Shown: piece by piece, positions 1 to 8,848 of the stretch
How the letters are laid out: the number at the start of each line of letters is the position of its first letter
Numbering within the stretch: the stretch's first letter is position 1
From: Burkholderiales bacterium UBA954
Lineage (GTDB): Bacteria > Pseudomonadota > Gammaproteobacteria > Burkholderiales > Burkholderiaceae_A
DNA length: 15,412 bases
Assembly: GCA_002293155.1 (NCBI GenBank)
Contig: DBCQ01000027.1
Span: 26,309 to 41,720, forward strand
Direction: 5' to 3'
Made by a program: the position numbers and the translations under genes
Notes under the pieces: model-generated
Seen by the model: only the letters and a program-made list of their open reading frames with translations
Database searches by the model: none
What the model was told of the DNA's origin: nothing

Positions 1-2247
1 AGCCCCGGAAAGATCTCGGTCACTGCAACTAAGCAGCTGATCAATCAGCGCGATCTTGCGTTGGCCTACTCGCCCGGGGTAGCCGCTGCCTGTGAAGAGA
101 TTGTTAAAGATCCACTGAATGCATTTCGTTATACCGCCCGCGGGAATCTTGTCGCGGTCATCACAAACGGAACAGCCGTGTTGGGGCTCGGTAATATCGG
201 GCCGCTGGCCTCCAAGCCGGTGATGGAAGGCAAGGCAGTTCTTTTCAAGAAATTCGCAGGCATTGATGTCTTTGATCTTGAGATCAACGAGATGGATGTC
301 GATCGTATTGTGGATGTCATCGCTGCCTTAGAACCAACCTTTGGTGGCGTGAATCTGGAGGATATCAAAGCACCGGATTGTTTTGCTGTAGAGCGCAAAC
401 TGCGGGCCCGCATGAAGATTCCGGTCTTTCATGATGACCAGCACGGCACCGCGATTGTCGTGGGTGCTGCATTGGTCAATGGTTTGCAGGTCGTCGGCAA
501 AGACATCAAGAAAATTAAACTCGTGGTCTCAGGCGCTGGTGCGGCGGCCTTAGCATGCCTAGATCTTTTATTGGATCTTGGTCTGCCGAAAGAAAATATC
601 TGGGTGTCTGACCTTGCAGGGGTTGTCTATGAGGGCCGCAAAGAGCTCATGGATCCAGAAAAAGACCGGTTTATTCAGAAAACGGATGCCCGCACACTAG
701 GCGACATCATTGCGAATGCGGATGTGTTTCTCGGCCTATCGGCCGGTGGTGTTTTGAAGCCTGAAATGGTGGCCAAGATGGCACCAAGACCACTGATTTT
801 TGCGCTTGCCAATCCCGAGCCAGAAATTCTTCCCGAGGACGTCAAAAAGGTTCGCGATGATGCGATCGTCGCCACAGGCCGCACGGATTATCCGAATCAG
901 GTGAATAACGTGCTGTGCTTTCCATTCATTTTTCGTGGCGCTCTTGATTCGGGCGCGACCACGATTACCCGTCAGATGGAGTTAGCGGCCGTTCATGCGG
1001 TGGCTGAACTGGCCAGAGCCGAACAAAGCGAAGTGGTCTCGGCGGCTTATGGATCCGGCAGTCTGTCCTTTGGCCCCGAGTACCTGATTCCCAAGCCCTT
1101 CGATCCGAGACTCATCATGAAGATCGCGCCTGCGGTTGCAAAGGCGGCAGCCGAAAGTGGCGTTGCAACCCGGCCGATTACCGACTTTGACGCCTATGTG
1201 GATCGACTGCAGGAGTTTGTCTTCTATTCGGGCAACTTTATGAAGCCGATTTTCTCGGCCTCGAAACGGGCCCACAAGCGCAGACTGGTCTACGCTGAGG
1301 GCGAGGAGGAGCGGGTTCTGCGCGCCATTCAGGTGGTGCGCGATGAGGATCTGGCCGACCCAATTCTGATTGGAAGGCCTGCTGTGATTGAACGGCGTAT
1401 TGAGCGCTACGGTTTGCGGCTAAAAGCAGGAGTTGATTTTCAGGTGGTGAACCCCGAGTCGGACACACGGTTTCGTCAGTACTGGGAGGCCTACTATCAG
1501 ATCACGCAGCGTCAAGGCGTTACCGCGCAGTATGCGCAGCTCGAGATGCGGCGACGACACACTCTGATTGGTGCCATGATGATTCATCTTGGCGAGGCCG
1601 ATTCAATGATCTGCGGCACATTTGGTAGCTACGGGCTGCACCTCCACTATATCGATCAGGTCTTGGGCCACAAACCAACCGAGAAGACCTATGCAGCGAT
1701 GAATCTTTTGATTCTTCCAAAGCGTTCGGTAGCCCTTGTCGACACCCATGTCAATACCGATCCAAGCGCGGAACAGTTGGCAGAGATCACCTTAATGGCT
1801 GCCGATGAGATGCGCCGAATTGGTATTGAACCGCGCGTCGCGCTGTTGTCGCACTCGAATTTCGGTAGCGGAGCAACCGCCTCATCAGAGAAAATGCAAC
1901 AGACGCTTGCGCTTGTACGGGAGCGACGGCCGCAGCTAAATATCGATGGCGAGATGCACGGGGATGTCGCACTCGATCCAGAGTTGCGCAAAGCGATCAT
2001 GCCGAATTCGACCCTGCTGGGCGAGGCAAATTTATTGGTGATGCCGAATATCGATGCGGCGAATATCTCCTACAACCTGCTGAAGGTGGCTGCGGGCAAT
2101 GGCGTGGCGGTTGGCCCTGTATTGTTGGGCTGTCGGGCATCGGTAACCATTCTGACCTCCTCAGCCACGGTGCGTCGCATTGTGAATATGACGGCGATGA
2201 CCGTACTGAACGCTAACGCGAACACTGGTTCCAAAAGCGCATCCTAG
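1..2247 (+). CDS. maeB: NADP-dependent malic enzyme with C-terminal phosphotransacetylase-like domain, 5' end cut by the window
   Basis: Oxidatively decarboxylates malate to pyruvate with NADP in the cytosol, feeding pyruvate and NADPH to biosynthesis. The reading frame is open from base 1, and residues before the apparent TTG start at 61 ([20 protein letters not shown]) still match the family, so the true start lies outside; by recall of E. coli MaeB (about 760 residues) only about 16 residues are missing. Visible motifs are [11 protein letters not shown], the catalytic region [19 protein letters not shown], metal-binding NLEDIKAP and FHDDQHGTA, and the dinucleotide fold [12 protein letters not shown]. 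From about residue 430 a phosphotransacetylase-like domain begins ([12 protein letters not shown]), which in this family is regulatory and binds acetyl-CoA rather than being an active transferase. It ends in TAG inside CTAG, shared with the convergent rsmE. Function is very sure; the start is unseen. Confidence 0.95.
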   Translation, partial: SPGKISVTATKQLINQRDLALAYSPGVAAACEEIVKDPLNAFRYTARGNLVAVITNGTAVLGLGNIGPLASKPVMEGKAVLFKKFAGIDVFDLEINEMDVDRIVDVIAALEPTFGGVNLEDIKAPDCFAVERKLRARMKIPVFHDDQHGTAIVVGAALVNGLQVVGKDIKKIKLVVSGAGAAALACLDLLLDLGLPKENIWVSDLAGVVYEGRKELMDPEKDRFIQKTDARTLGDIIANADVFLGLSAGGVLKPEMVAKMAPRPLIFALANPEPEILPEDVKKVRDDAIVATGRTDYPNQVNNVLCFPFIFRGALDSGATTITRQMELAAVHAVAELARAEQSEVVSAAYGSGSLSFGPEYLIPKPFDPRLIMKIAPAVAKAAAESGVATRPITDFDAYVDRLQEFVFYSGNFMKPIFSASKRAHKRRLVYAEGEEERVLRAIQVVRDEDLADPILIGRPAVIERRIERYGLRLKAGVDFQVVNPESDTRFRQYWEAYYQITQRQGVTAQYAQLEMRRRHTLIGAMMIHLGEADSMICGTFGSYGLHLHYIDQVLGHKPTEKTYAAMNLLILPKRSVALVDTHVNTDPSAEQLAEITLMAADEMRRIGIEPRVALLSHSNFGSGATASSEKMQQTLALVRERRPQLNIDGEMHGDVALDPELRKAIMPNSTLLGEANLLVMPNIDAANISYNLLKVAAGNGVAVGPVLLGCRASVTILTSSATVRRIVNMTAMTVLNANANTGSKSAS

Positions 2248-2972
2248 AACTCGCCTGCCCTGATTGCGAGTGCAGTCAGGGCTACCAGAGCCGCGGTCTC
2301 GGTTCTAAGAATTCTTGGGCCGCACCGAACACTACGAAACCCCGCACGCTGCATTAGGACCTCTTCATCGTCGCTCCACCCCGCCTCGGGGCCGATCATA
2401 AGGGTGATTGGGCCCGAGATTTGTGCCTCGGAGAGGCCCTGGGCTGCAAATGGATCAAGGTGAACACCAGTCTTTGGAGATGGGCTGTGCCGCCATTCAT
2501 CAAGTACCTCGTGCAGCGTTTGAATCGGCCGAATCCGCGGCACGAGCGTGCGCCCCGATTGCGCACTTGCCGCCTGGGCGGTCGCGGCCCAGTGGGCTAC
2601 CCGTTTCGCGGCGCGAACGCCCTCAAGCTTTAAGACGCTGCGGGCTGCTGCCAGGGGCACAATGACTGCGGCGCCTAATTCGGTTGCCTTCTGGATAACC
2701 CAATCCATTTTGTCGCCGGTGCACAGAGACTGGACTACCGTAATCGCCAGCGGGGACTCCCTTAAGACGTGCTCGACTGCGGTCACGCAAACGGTGACCT
2801 CTGAGCGCTGAACTGCTGTGATCTTGCCCTGGCCCTCCTGACCCTGACCATCAAAGAGTGTGACCAGCTGGCCCGCCTGGGCCCGCAGGACCACCGCGAG
2901 GTGGTGGCTTGTTTGGGCGTCGAGTCGGTGCTCGCCAATCGCGAGCGTCTGAAAAAGGATTCTGGGCTGCAT
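2244..2972 (-). CDS. rsmE: 16S rRNA (uracil1498-N3)-methyltransferase RsmE
   Basis: Methylates N3 of U1498 in 16S rRNA of the 30S subunit, using S-adenosylmethionine. The 242 residues match the usual length of about 243. The N-terminal PUA-like part (residues 1-70, with HHLAVVLRAQAGQ) is followed by the SPOUT domain: QSLCTGDKMDWVIQKATELG at 81-100, then the knot motifs LMIGPEAGWSDDE (191-203) and CGPRILRTETA (217-227), which hold the cofactor site. The knot reads GPEAG where GPEGG is usual, a mild substitution. The ATG at 2972 is preceded by AAGAGG with nine bases between, a fair ribosome site. The gene points away from tkt and converges on maeB with a 4-base overlap, leaving no room for a separate terminator. 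A housekeeping gene, assigned with high confidence. Confidence 0.93.
   Translation of the reverse strand: MQPRILFQTLAIGEHRLDAQTSHHLAVVLRAQAGQLVTLFDGQGQEGQGKITAVQRSEVTVCVTAVEHVLRESPLAITVVQSLCTGDKMDWVIQKATELGAAVIVPLAAARSVLKLEGVRAAKRVAHWAATAQAASAQSGRTLVPRIRPIQTLHEVLDEWRHSPSPKTGVHLDPFAAQGLSEAQISGPITLMIGPEAGWSDDEEVLMQRAGFRSVRCGPRILRTETAALVALTALAIRAGEF
2257..2282 (+). terminator. Hairpin just past the maeB stop, possible transcript 3' end
   Basis: GCCCTGATTG and CAGTCAGGGC form a 10-pair stem, with one U-G wobble, around a six-base loop, starting ten bases after the maeB stop. No T-run follows, so it is not a classic intrinsic terminator. It lies wholly inside the rsmE 3' coding end (residues near [10 protein letters not shown]), so the repeat could also be a coding coincidence. 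On the minus strand the wobble becomes an A-C mismatch, so the fold favours the maeB transcript. Confidence 0.3.
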
Positions 2973-3189
2973 TCCTGCCGGCCTCTTTTCGTGGTCTGGG
3001 AGTTATTTGGGAGTTAAAATCAAAGGCTTGGCATTTCAAATTGAGATCCAGCGCTGGCTGATAGATCTAGGGTTTTCCAGTAAGCGACGCTTATCTCTTC
3101 AATCAGGATTAGAGACTTTAACTTAACAATCGAAACTCCGAGAGTTTGTGGGTGAACTTCCCAGAAACCGTCTTTTGGAATCCAACGCT
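2973..3189. promoter_or_regulatory. Divergent spacer between rsmE and tkt
   Basis: This 217-base AT-richer stretch must hold the promoters for rsmE (leftward) and for the long tkt operon (rightward). I find no pair of boxes close to the sigma70 consensus in either direction. The best leftward guess is TTGAAA (complement of 3034-3039) with a poor -10 around 3011-3017. Two small symmetric elements stand out: the 10-base palindrome CCAGCGCTGG at 3048-3057, and the direct repeat GGGAGTTA at 2998-3005 and 3009-3016, whose copies are 11 bases apart, close to one helical turn. Either could be an operator; nothing in the sequence proves it. The role as a control region is inferred from gene orientation. 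Confidence 0.45.
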
Positions 3190-5235
3190 ATGCAATTTCC
3201 TGCCTCTCATCTTCCCGTAGATACGACACAAATGGCCAACGCGATCCGCGCCTTGGCGATGGATGCTGTCCAGAAAGCAAACTCAGGTCACCCTGGAATG
3301 CCCATGGGAATGGCGGATATGGCAGTGGCCTTGTGGGCAGGCCATCTCAAACACAATCCTGTAAATCCGCAGTGGGCAGACCGTGATCGCTTCGTGGTGT
3401 CCAATGGCCATGGCTCGATGTTGCTCTACAGTCTCTTGCACCTTGCGGGTTACGACTTACCGATTGAGGAGTTGCAGAATTTTCGTCAACTCCATTCCAA
3501 GACTCCGGGCCATCCCGAATACGGAATGGCACCGGGCGTTGAAACAACCACCGGCCCGCTCGGTCAGGGCATCACCAATGCGGTGGGCTTTGCCTTAGCG
3601 GAGAAACTTTTAGCAGCGCAGTTTAATAAACCTGGCTTTGATCTCGTTGATCATCACACCTATGTCTTCTTGGGGGACGGCTGCCTGATGGAGGGAATCT
3701 CTCACGAGGCCTCCTCCTTAGCAGGTGTCTGGGGCCTATCGAAGTTAATCGCTCTCTATGATGACAACGGTATCTCGATTGATGGCCAGGTCGACGCCTG
3801 GTTTCGGGATGACACCCGCAAACGATTTGAAGCCTATGGGTGGAATGTAATTGGCCCCATTAATGGCCACGATGTGCAGGCGGTCAGCCAGGCCATTACA
3901 AAGGCCCGGGAGTGGTCGATCAAGGGCAATCTTGGCCGATTAGCACCCACCATGATTATTTGTAAAACGGAAATCGGTAAGGGCTCGCCGAATCGCGCAG
4001 GCACAGCAAAGGCGCACGGTGAGGCCCTCGGTGCAGAGGAGATTGGTCTTACGCGGCAGGCGATTGATTGGCCTTATGCGCCTTTTGATATTCCTCAGGC
4101 GGTGAAATCCGCATGGGATGCTCGTGCAACCGGCATACAGCGCGAAGCCCAGTGGAATGCCTTATTGTCGAAGTACACGGCCACCTATCCCCAAGAGGCT
4201 GCCGAATTTACGCGACGCATGCGGGGCGATCTACCGGCTGATTTCGTAGAGAAGACTCAGGCCATGATTGCCCGAATGGCGGGTGAGAATCTCACCGTTG
4301 CAAGCCGTAAGGCATCTCAAATTGTTCTTGATGATATTGGGCCGCGAACCCCGGGAATGCTTGGCGGTTCGGCTGACCTCACGGGATCGAATCTCACCAA
4401 TTGGAAGGGTGTGACGGCCTTGCGTGTGAATCAAAAGGGTGAATTAACGCCTGGCGATCACATTAATTATGGTGTTCGCGAATTCGGAATGGCAGCCGTG
4501 ATGAACGGAATTGCGCTTCATGGTGGCTTCATTCCCTTTGGTGGAACCTTTCTGACATTCTCAGATTACAGCCGTAATGCCATCCGCATGGCGGCGCTGA
4601 TGAAGATTCGGGTGATCCATGTCTTTACCCATGACTCAATTGGCCTTGGTGAAGATGGCCCGACTCATCAGCCCGTTGAGCATTGCGCCTCATTAAGGCT
4701 AATTCCAAATTTACATGTCTGGCGGCCTGCGGATGCAGTAGAAACGGCAGTGGCCTGGAAGGCAGCGATTCTGCGTCGCGATGGCCCGACTGCACTCTTG
4801 TTATCACGTCAGAATCTTGCGCCGCAGATTTGCCATCCCAGAACGGCGGAGCAGGCGCAAAAGGGTGGCTATGTCTTATTTCCGCAGGCACAACCTGACA
4901 TCGTCTTAATGGCGTCGGGCTCTGAAGTGTCTTTAGCGATGCAGGCCGCAAAGCAACTGTTGACAGAGGGTATCCATGCTCAGGTGGTGTCGATGCCGTC
5001 GACAACGGTTTTTGATCAGCAGAGCATTGCGTACAAAGCCTCGGTCTTGCCATTCGACGTTCCACGGGTAGCAGTAGAGGCTGGTGTGACCGATGGCTGG
5101 TGGAAGTATCAGCCTGCAGCGGTCTTGGGTCTGGACCGTTACGGGGAGTCTGCACCGGCAGGCGAGCTCTTTAAATTCTTTGGAATTACGGCTGAGAGCC
5201 TTGCTGCAACCGCCAAAGCGGTGCTCGACCAATAA
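3190..5235 (+). CDS. tkt: Transketolase
   Basis: Thiamine diphosphate enzyme of the cytosol that moves two-carbon ketol units between sugar phosphates in the pentose phosphate pathway, or the Calvin cycle if one exists. With the ATG at 3190 the protein has 681 residues, near the family norm. Motifs in order: [20 protein letters not shown] (15-34), [10 protein letters not shown] (71-80), cofactor motif GDGCLMEG (162-169) through [10 protein letters not shown] (190-199), catalytic Glu431 in [11 protein letters not shown], and the transketolase signature GEDGPTHQP (487-495). An in-frame GTG at 3148 would add 14 residues unlike the family, and an ATG at 3232 would begin exactly at MANAIRAL; 3190 gives the short leader typical of relatives, though its ribosome site (TTTGGAA) is weak. 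It is the first gene of the operon, 26 bases before gap. Confidence 0.95.
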   Translation: MQFPASHLPVDTTQMANAIRALAMDAVQKANSGHPGMPMGMADMAVALWAGHLKHNPVNPQWADRDRFVVSNGHGSMLLYSLLHLAGYDLPIEELQNFRQLHSKTPGHPEYGMAPGVETTTGPLGQGITNAVGFALAEKLLAAQFNKPGFDLVDHHTYVFLGDGCLMEGISHEASSLAGVWGLSKLIALYDDNGISIDGQVDAWFRDDTRKRFEAYGWNVIGPINGHDVQAVSQAITKAREWSIKGNLGRLAPTMIICKTEIGKGSPNRAGTAKAHGEALGAEEIGLTRQAIDWPYAPFDIPQAVKSAWDARATGIQREAQWNALLSKYTATYPQEAAEFTRRMRGDLPADFVEKTQAMIARMAGENLTVASRKASQIVLDDIGPRTPGMLGGSADLTGSNLTNWKGVTALRVNQKGELTPGDHINYGVREFGMAAVMNGIALHGGFIPFGGTFLTFSDYSRNAIRMAALMKIRVIHVFTHDSIGLGEDGPTHQPVEHCASLRLIPNLHVWRPADAVETAVAWKAAILRRDGPTALLLSRQNLAPQICHPRTAEQAQKGGYVLFPQAQPDIVLMASGSEVSLAMQAAKQLLTEGIHAQVVSMPSTTVFDQQSIAYKASVLPFDVPRVAVEAGVTDGWWKYQPAAVLGLDRYGESAPAGELFKFFGITAESLAATAKAVLDQ

Positions 5236-5261
5236 ATGTTTTTAATTATGGAGAAAGTAGA

Positions 5262-6278
5262 ATGACGATTAGAGTTGCAATTAATGGATATGGCCGAATT
5301 GGCCGCAACGTGCTGCGCGCCCATTATGAGGGCGGCAAGAAACACGATATCCAGATCGTGGCCATTAATGATTTAGGCGACCCTAATACCAATGCTCACC
5401 TGACACGCTACGACACAGCCCATGGAAAATTTCCGGGCACGGTTGCAGTAGAGGGCGACTCTATGGTGGTAAACGGAGATCGTATTCGGGTCTTTGCCAA
5501 TCGTGATCCGGCCGCACTTCCCTGGGGCGAATTGGGGGTTGATGTGGTGATGGAATGCACAGGATTTTTTACGAGCAAAGAGAAGGCATCAGCCCACCTG
5601 AAGGGTGGCGCTAAAAAGGTAATCATCTCTGCGCCGGGCGGCAAGGATGTCGATGCGACTGTGGTGTTTGGCGTGAATCACGGTGTCTTGAGATCCTCGC
5701 ATACGGTGATTTCGAATGCCTCGTGCACCACGAATTGTCTGGCGCCCGTTGTGAAGGTATTAGATGCGGCCCTCGGCATCGAGAGTGGCCTGATGACGAC
5801 TATTCATGCCTATACCAACGATCAGGTGTTAACGGATGTCTACCACGAGGACCTCCGGCGTGCCCGCTCGGCCACGAGGTCGATGATTCCAACCAAGACG
5901 GGCGCGGCTGCCGCAGTTGGCCTGGTGCTGCCAGATCTCAATGGAAAGCTTGATGGGTTCGCCATGCGGGTTCCAACGATCAATGTCTCGGTGGTGGATC
6001 TAAGTTTTATGTCGAAAAAACCAACTACTGTTGAGGCTGTCAACGCCATGATGAAGGCAGCGAGTGAGGGAGAGTTGAAGGGTGTATTGGGTTATAACGT
6101 AGAGCCCTTAGTATCGATCGACTTTAATCACGATCCGCGCTCCAGTATTTTTGATTCAACCCAGACACGTGTCTCGCCCGATGGCAGGCTCGTCAAGATT
6201 CTGTCCTGGTACGACAATGAGTGGGGGTTTTCGAACCGAATGCTCGACACCACAGTCGCCCTAATGGGAGCAAAGTAA
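5262..6278 (+). CDS. gap: Type I glyceraldehyde-3-phosphate dehydrogenase
   Basis: Converts glyceraldehyde 3-phosphate, NAD and phosphate to 1,3-bisphosphoglycerate in glycolysis, and runs the reverse in gluconeogenesis. Its 338 residues are of normal length. The Rossmann motif [10 protein letters not shown] (7-16) opens the protein; Asp37 in AINDLGD sits where NAD-preferring enzymes keep an acidic residue, which argues for NAD. The active site is SNASCTTNC with Cys155, and His182 lies in TTIHAYT. The C-terminal half shows [12 protein letters not shown] and the closing [17 protein letters not shown] at 5250-5253, eight bases before the ATG, is a good ribosome site. The stop overlaps the next start as TAATG, so pyk is probably translationally coupled. 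In related bacteria pgk lies at this point; here it is absent. Confidence 0.96.
   Translation: MTIRVAINGYGRIGRNVLRAHYEGGKKHDIQIVAINDLGDPNTNAHLTRYDTAHGKFPGTVAVEGDSMVVNGDRIRVFANRDPAALPWGELGVDVVMECTGFFTSKEKASAHLKGGAKKVIISAPGGKDVDATVVFGVNHGVLRSSHTVISNASCTTNCLAPVVKVLDAALGIESGLMTTIHAYTNDQVLTDVYHEDLRRARSATRSMIPTKTGAAAAVGLVLPDLNGKLDGFAMRVPTINVSVVDLSFMSKKPTTVEAVNAMMKAASEGELKGVLGYNVEPLVSIDFNHDPRSSIFDSTQTRVSPDGRLVKILSWYDNEWGFSNRMLDTTVALMGAK
6266..6270 (+). promoter_or_regulatory. Ribosome binding site that fixes the pyk start
   Basis: GGGAG lies seven bases before the ATG at 6278 and inside the last codons of gap. An in-frame ATG at 6221 would add 19 residues without similarity to pyruvate kinase, so this site decides the start. 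Confidence 0.7.
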
Positions 6279-7759
6279 TGAACAATATCCCCCGCGCGAC
6301 CAAGATCGTTGCAACGCTTGGTCCAGCGTCATCGTCGCCGGAGACGATCGAGCGGTTAATTGCTGCGGGGGTCAATGTTGTGCGTCTTAATTTCTCTCAT
6401 GGTACGGCCGATGACCATCGCCAGCGTGCGGCGATTGTTCGTGCGGCAGCGGACCGACTCGGTGTTGATGTGGGGGTCTTGGTCGACCTCCAGGGGCCGA
6501 AAATTCGTGTCGGAAAGTTTGCCAATGGCAAGGCCGCGATTGAGACCGGCGCAAGGTTTACTTTCAACCTTGATTGCGAACTCGGTGACGCCCAACAGGT
6601 GGGCCTTGACTATAAAGAATTGGTCAATGATGTCGCGCCCGGCGACACGCTTTTACTCAATGACGGCCTCATGTCGATGCGGGTGGAGGCAGTGTCACCT
6701 AAAACAATCGTGTGTACGGTCTTAGAAGGCGGTATCTTGTCGGATCGCAAGGGGATTAACCGCCAGGGAGGCGGCCTTTCTGCGCCGGCATTAACGGAAA
6801 AAGATATCGCTGATATCCAGGTCGCCGCCGAGATTCATGCGGACTTTCTCGCCGTCTCGTTTCCGAAAGACGCTGCTGATATGCATCGTGCCCGGGAGCT
6901 GATGCAAAAGGCGGGAGGTCACGCCGCGACTATTGCCAAGATTGAACGGGTCGAGGCGATCGCAAACCTGCAGGAGATTATCGACGCCTCTGATGCGATC
7001 ATGGTTGCCCGGGGCGATTTGGCCGTTGAGGTGGGTGATGCAACCGTTCCAGCGCTTCAAAAACGGATGATTCGTATGGCCCGGGAATCGAATCGGGTCA
7101 CGATTACGGCGACTCAGATGATGGAGTCGATGATCACCTCGCCGGTGCCAACCCGCGCAGAGGTCTCAGATGTTGCCAACGCAGTCTTGGATGGCTCGGA
7201 TGCCGTGATGCTCTCCGCAGAGACCGCTTCAGGTAAGTATCCGATTCAGACAGTTCAGTCGATGGCACGGGTCTGTGTTGAGGCTGAAAAATCTACTCAG
7301 ATCACCCTTGAGACTGATTTTTTGAATCGCACCTTTGATCGGGTCGATCAATCAATCGCGATGGCCTCGCTCTTTACAGCGCGGCACTTGCGGGTAAAGG
7401 CGATCGCAGCCCTGACCGAGTCGGGATCAACGGCGTTATGGATGTCACGTTTAAACGCAGGTGTGCCGGTCTATGCCCTCACACCGGTTCAGGCGAGCCG
7501 CCGTCGGATGGCCTTGTATCGGGATGTATCGCCAGTATTTTTTGATTACAACTCACGCGAGCGGGAGGAAGTCTTGCAAGAGGCAGAGCAACGTCTGGTC
7601 GATGAGGGCATTGTGTCGTCTGGCGATCTCATTGTGGTGACGATTGGCGAGCCGATAGGACAGTCAGGTGGCACGAACACGATGAAAATTGTTCGGGTCC
7701 AGGCGAGTCCGCGATCGGGGTCTAAGGCCGTGTCAAATTTGAATCTGGATTTAGGATAA
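6278..7759 (+). CDS. pyk: Pyruvate kinase
   Basis: Transfers phosphate from phosphoenolpyruvate to ADP, the last step of glycolysis. From the ATG at 6278 it has 493 residues. Motifs: TKIVATLGPAS (8-18), VVRLNFSHGT (34-43), LVDLQGPKIRVG (68-79) leading into the B domain, the family signature ATIAKIERVEAI with Lys221 and metal ligand Glu223, IMVARGDLAVE with Asp247, and ITATQMMESM followed by PTRAEVSDVANAVLDG and MLSAETASGKYP. The C-terminal effector domain carries LTESGSTALWMSRLNAGVPVY. GDLAVE replaces the common GDLGVE, which I take as normal variation. Its ATG overlaps the gap stop (TAATG), and the next gene, fba, begins 24 bases after its stop. High confidence. Confidence 0.95.
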   Translation: MNNIPRATKIVATLGPASSSPETIERLIAAGVNVVRLNFSHGTADDHRQRAAIVRAAADRLGVDVGVLVDLQGPKIRVGKFANGKAAIETGARFTFNLDCELGDAQQVGLDYKELVNDVAPGDTLLLNDGLMSMRVEAVSPKTIVCTVLEGGILSDRKGINRQGGGLSAPALTEKDIADIQVAAEIHADFLAVSFPKDAADMHRARELMQKAGGHAATIAKIERVEAIANLQEIIDASDAIMVARGDLAVEVGDATVPALQKRMIRMARESNRVTITATQMMESMITSPVPTRAEVSDVANAVLDGSDAVMLSAETASGKYPIQTVQSMARVCVEAEKSTQITLETDFLNRTFDRVDQSIAMASLFTARHLRVKAIAALTESGSTALWMSRLNAGVPVYALTPVQASRRRMALYRDVSPVFFDYNSREREEVLQEAEQRLVDEGIVSSGDLIVVTIGEPIGQSGGTNTMKIVRVQASPRSGSKAVSNLNLDLG

Positions 7760-7768
7760 CGTCACACC

Positions 7769-7775
7769 AAGGAGG
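7769..7775 (+). promoter_or_regulatory. Consensus Shine-Dalgarno site of fba
   Basis: AAGGAGG lies eight bases before the ATG at 7784. It is the only perfect site seen in the operon, and suggests that fba is initiated strongly and independently of coupling. Confidence 0.8.
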
Positions 7776-7783
7776 AGAGCGCT

Positions 7784-8848
7784 ATGCCTTTAGTATCAAT
7801 GCGACAGCTGTTAGACCATGCGGCTGAGCACGGTTATGGAATACCTGCGTTTAATGTCAATAATCTTGAGCAGGTGCAGGCGATTATGGATGCAGCTGCT
7901 ACGGTCGATGCACCCGTGATCATGCAGGGGTCTGCTGGCGCGAGAAAATATGCGGGCGAGGCGTTTCTCAAGCATCTGATACAGGCCGCCATCGAGGCGT
8001 ATCCCCATATCCCTATCGTGATGCACCAAGATCACGGCCAGAGTCCGGATGTCTGTAAGGGGGCGATTGCCCTTGGGTTCTCGAGCGTGATGATGGACGG
8101 GTCACTACAAGCAGATGGCAAAAGCATTGCGAGCTACGACTACAACGTAGATGTCACGAAGCGGGTGGTGGAGATGGCGCATGCCACAGGCGTTTCGGTT
8201 GAGGGTGAGCTCGGTTGCCTGGGTTCGCTTGAGACTATGAAGGGCGATAAAGAAGATGGGCATGGAACCGATGCGGTGATGACCCACGATCAGCTCCTAA
8301 CGGATCCTGAGCAGGCTGCTGATTTTGTAAAGCGTACCCAACTCGATGCGCTCGCCATCGCCATCGGAACGAGTCATGGCGCCTATAAATTTACCCGAAA
8401 GCCAACCGGAGACATTCTCGCAATTGATCGGATTAAGGAGATTAACCGTCGAATTCCGAACACGCATCTCGTAATGCACGGCTCGTCCTCTGTGCCCCAG
8501 GAGATATTGGAGGAGATTCGAAAGTATGGTGGTCAGATTAAGGAGACCTATGGGGTTCCTGTCGAAGAGATTCAAGAGGCGATTAAACACGGCGTGCGGA
8601 AGATCAATATCGATACCGATATTCGTCTGGCGATGACCGCGGCTATACGACGAACAATGGTAGAAGACCCGTCAAAATTTGATCCGAGAGATTTTCTTAA
8701 GCCCGCGCGTGAGGCTGCAAAGAAAATCTGTATCGAACGTTATCAGCAGTTTGGAGCGGCCGGTAAGGCGAGCCTGATCAAGGCGGTATCGTTAAATGAA
8801 ATTGCTAAGCGCTACCAATCAGGGGCGCTTGCCCAGATGGTTCATTAA
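7784..8848 (+). CDS. fba: Class II fructose-1,6-bisphosphate aldolase
   Basis: Zinc-dependent aldolase that splits fructose 1,6-bisphosphate into dihydroxyacetone phosphate and glyceraldehyde 3-phosphate, or joins them in gluconeogenesis or a Calvin cycle; related enzymes also handle sedoheptulose bisphosphate. The protein has 354 residues. Visible features: [12 protein letters not shown] (19-30), VMHQDHGQS with catalytic Asp83 and zinc ligand His84, SVMMDGS (101-107), VEGELGCLG (139-147), [11 protein letters not shown] with His198, and VMHGSSSVP with His232. The long insert between residues 150 and 175 ([19 protein letters not shown]) places it in the longer, Cbb-type branch of the family rather than the E. 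coli FbaA branch. The gene has a perfect ribosome site, and its stop overlaps the purCE start as TAATG. High confidence. Confidence 0.95.
   Translation: MPLVSMRQLLDHAAEHGYGIPAFNVNNLEQVQAIMDAAATVDAPVIMQGSAGARKYAGEAFLKHLIQAAIEAYPHIPIVMHQDHGQSPDVCKGAIALGFSSVMMDGSLQADGKSIASYDYNVDVTKRVVEMAHATGVSVEGELGCLGSLETMKGDKEDGHGTDAVMTHDQLLTDPEQAADFVKRTQLDALAIAIGTSHGAYKFTRKPTGDILAIDRIKEINRRIPNTHLVMHGSSSVPQEILEEIRKYGGQIKETYGVPVEEIQEAIKHGVRKINIDTDIRLAMTAAIRRTMVEDPSKFDPRDFLKPAREAAKKICIERYQQFGAAGKASLIKAVSLNEIAKRYQSGALAQMVH

Noticed and set aside
3034..3069. Sigma70 promoter boxes such as TTGGCA or TTGAGA upstream of tkt
   Set aside because: None has a plausible -10 box at 16-18 bases, so I give no promoter call.
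3148..3189. GTG at 3148 as the tkt start
   Set aside because: The 14 added residues do not match transketolase leaders, and the spacing to the first conserved segment is better from ATG 3190. It cannot be fully excluded.
4625..5155. A 176-codon open frame on the minus strand inside tkt
   Set aside because: It lies wholly opposite conserved transketolase motifs, and its translation is rich in Pro, Arg, His and Ser without any recognisable domain. It is a shadow of the real gene.
6221..6277. An earlier start for pyk inside gap
   Set aside because: The 19 added residues do not resemble pyruvate kinase, and the ATG at 6278 has its own ribosome site and a typical first segment, NNIPRATKIVATLGPAS.
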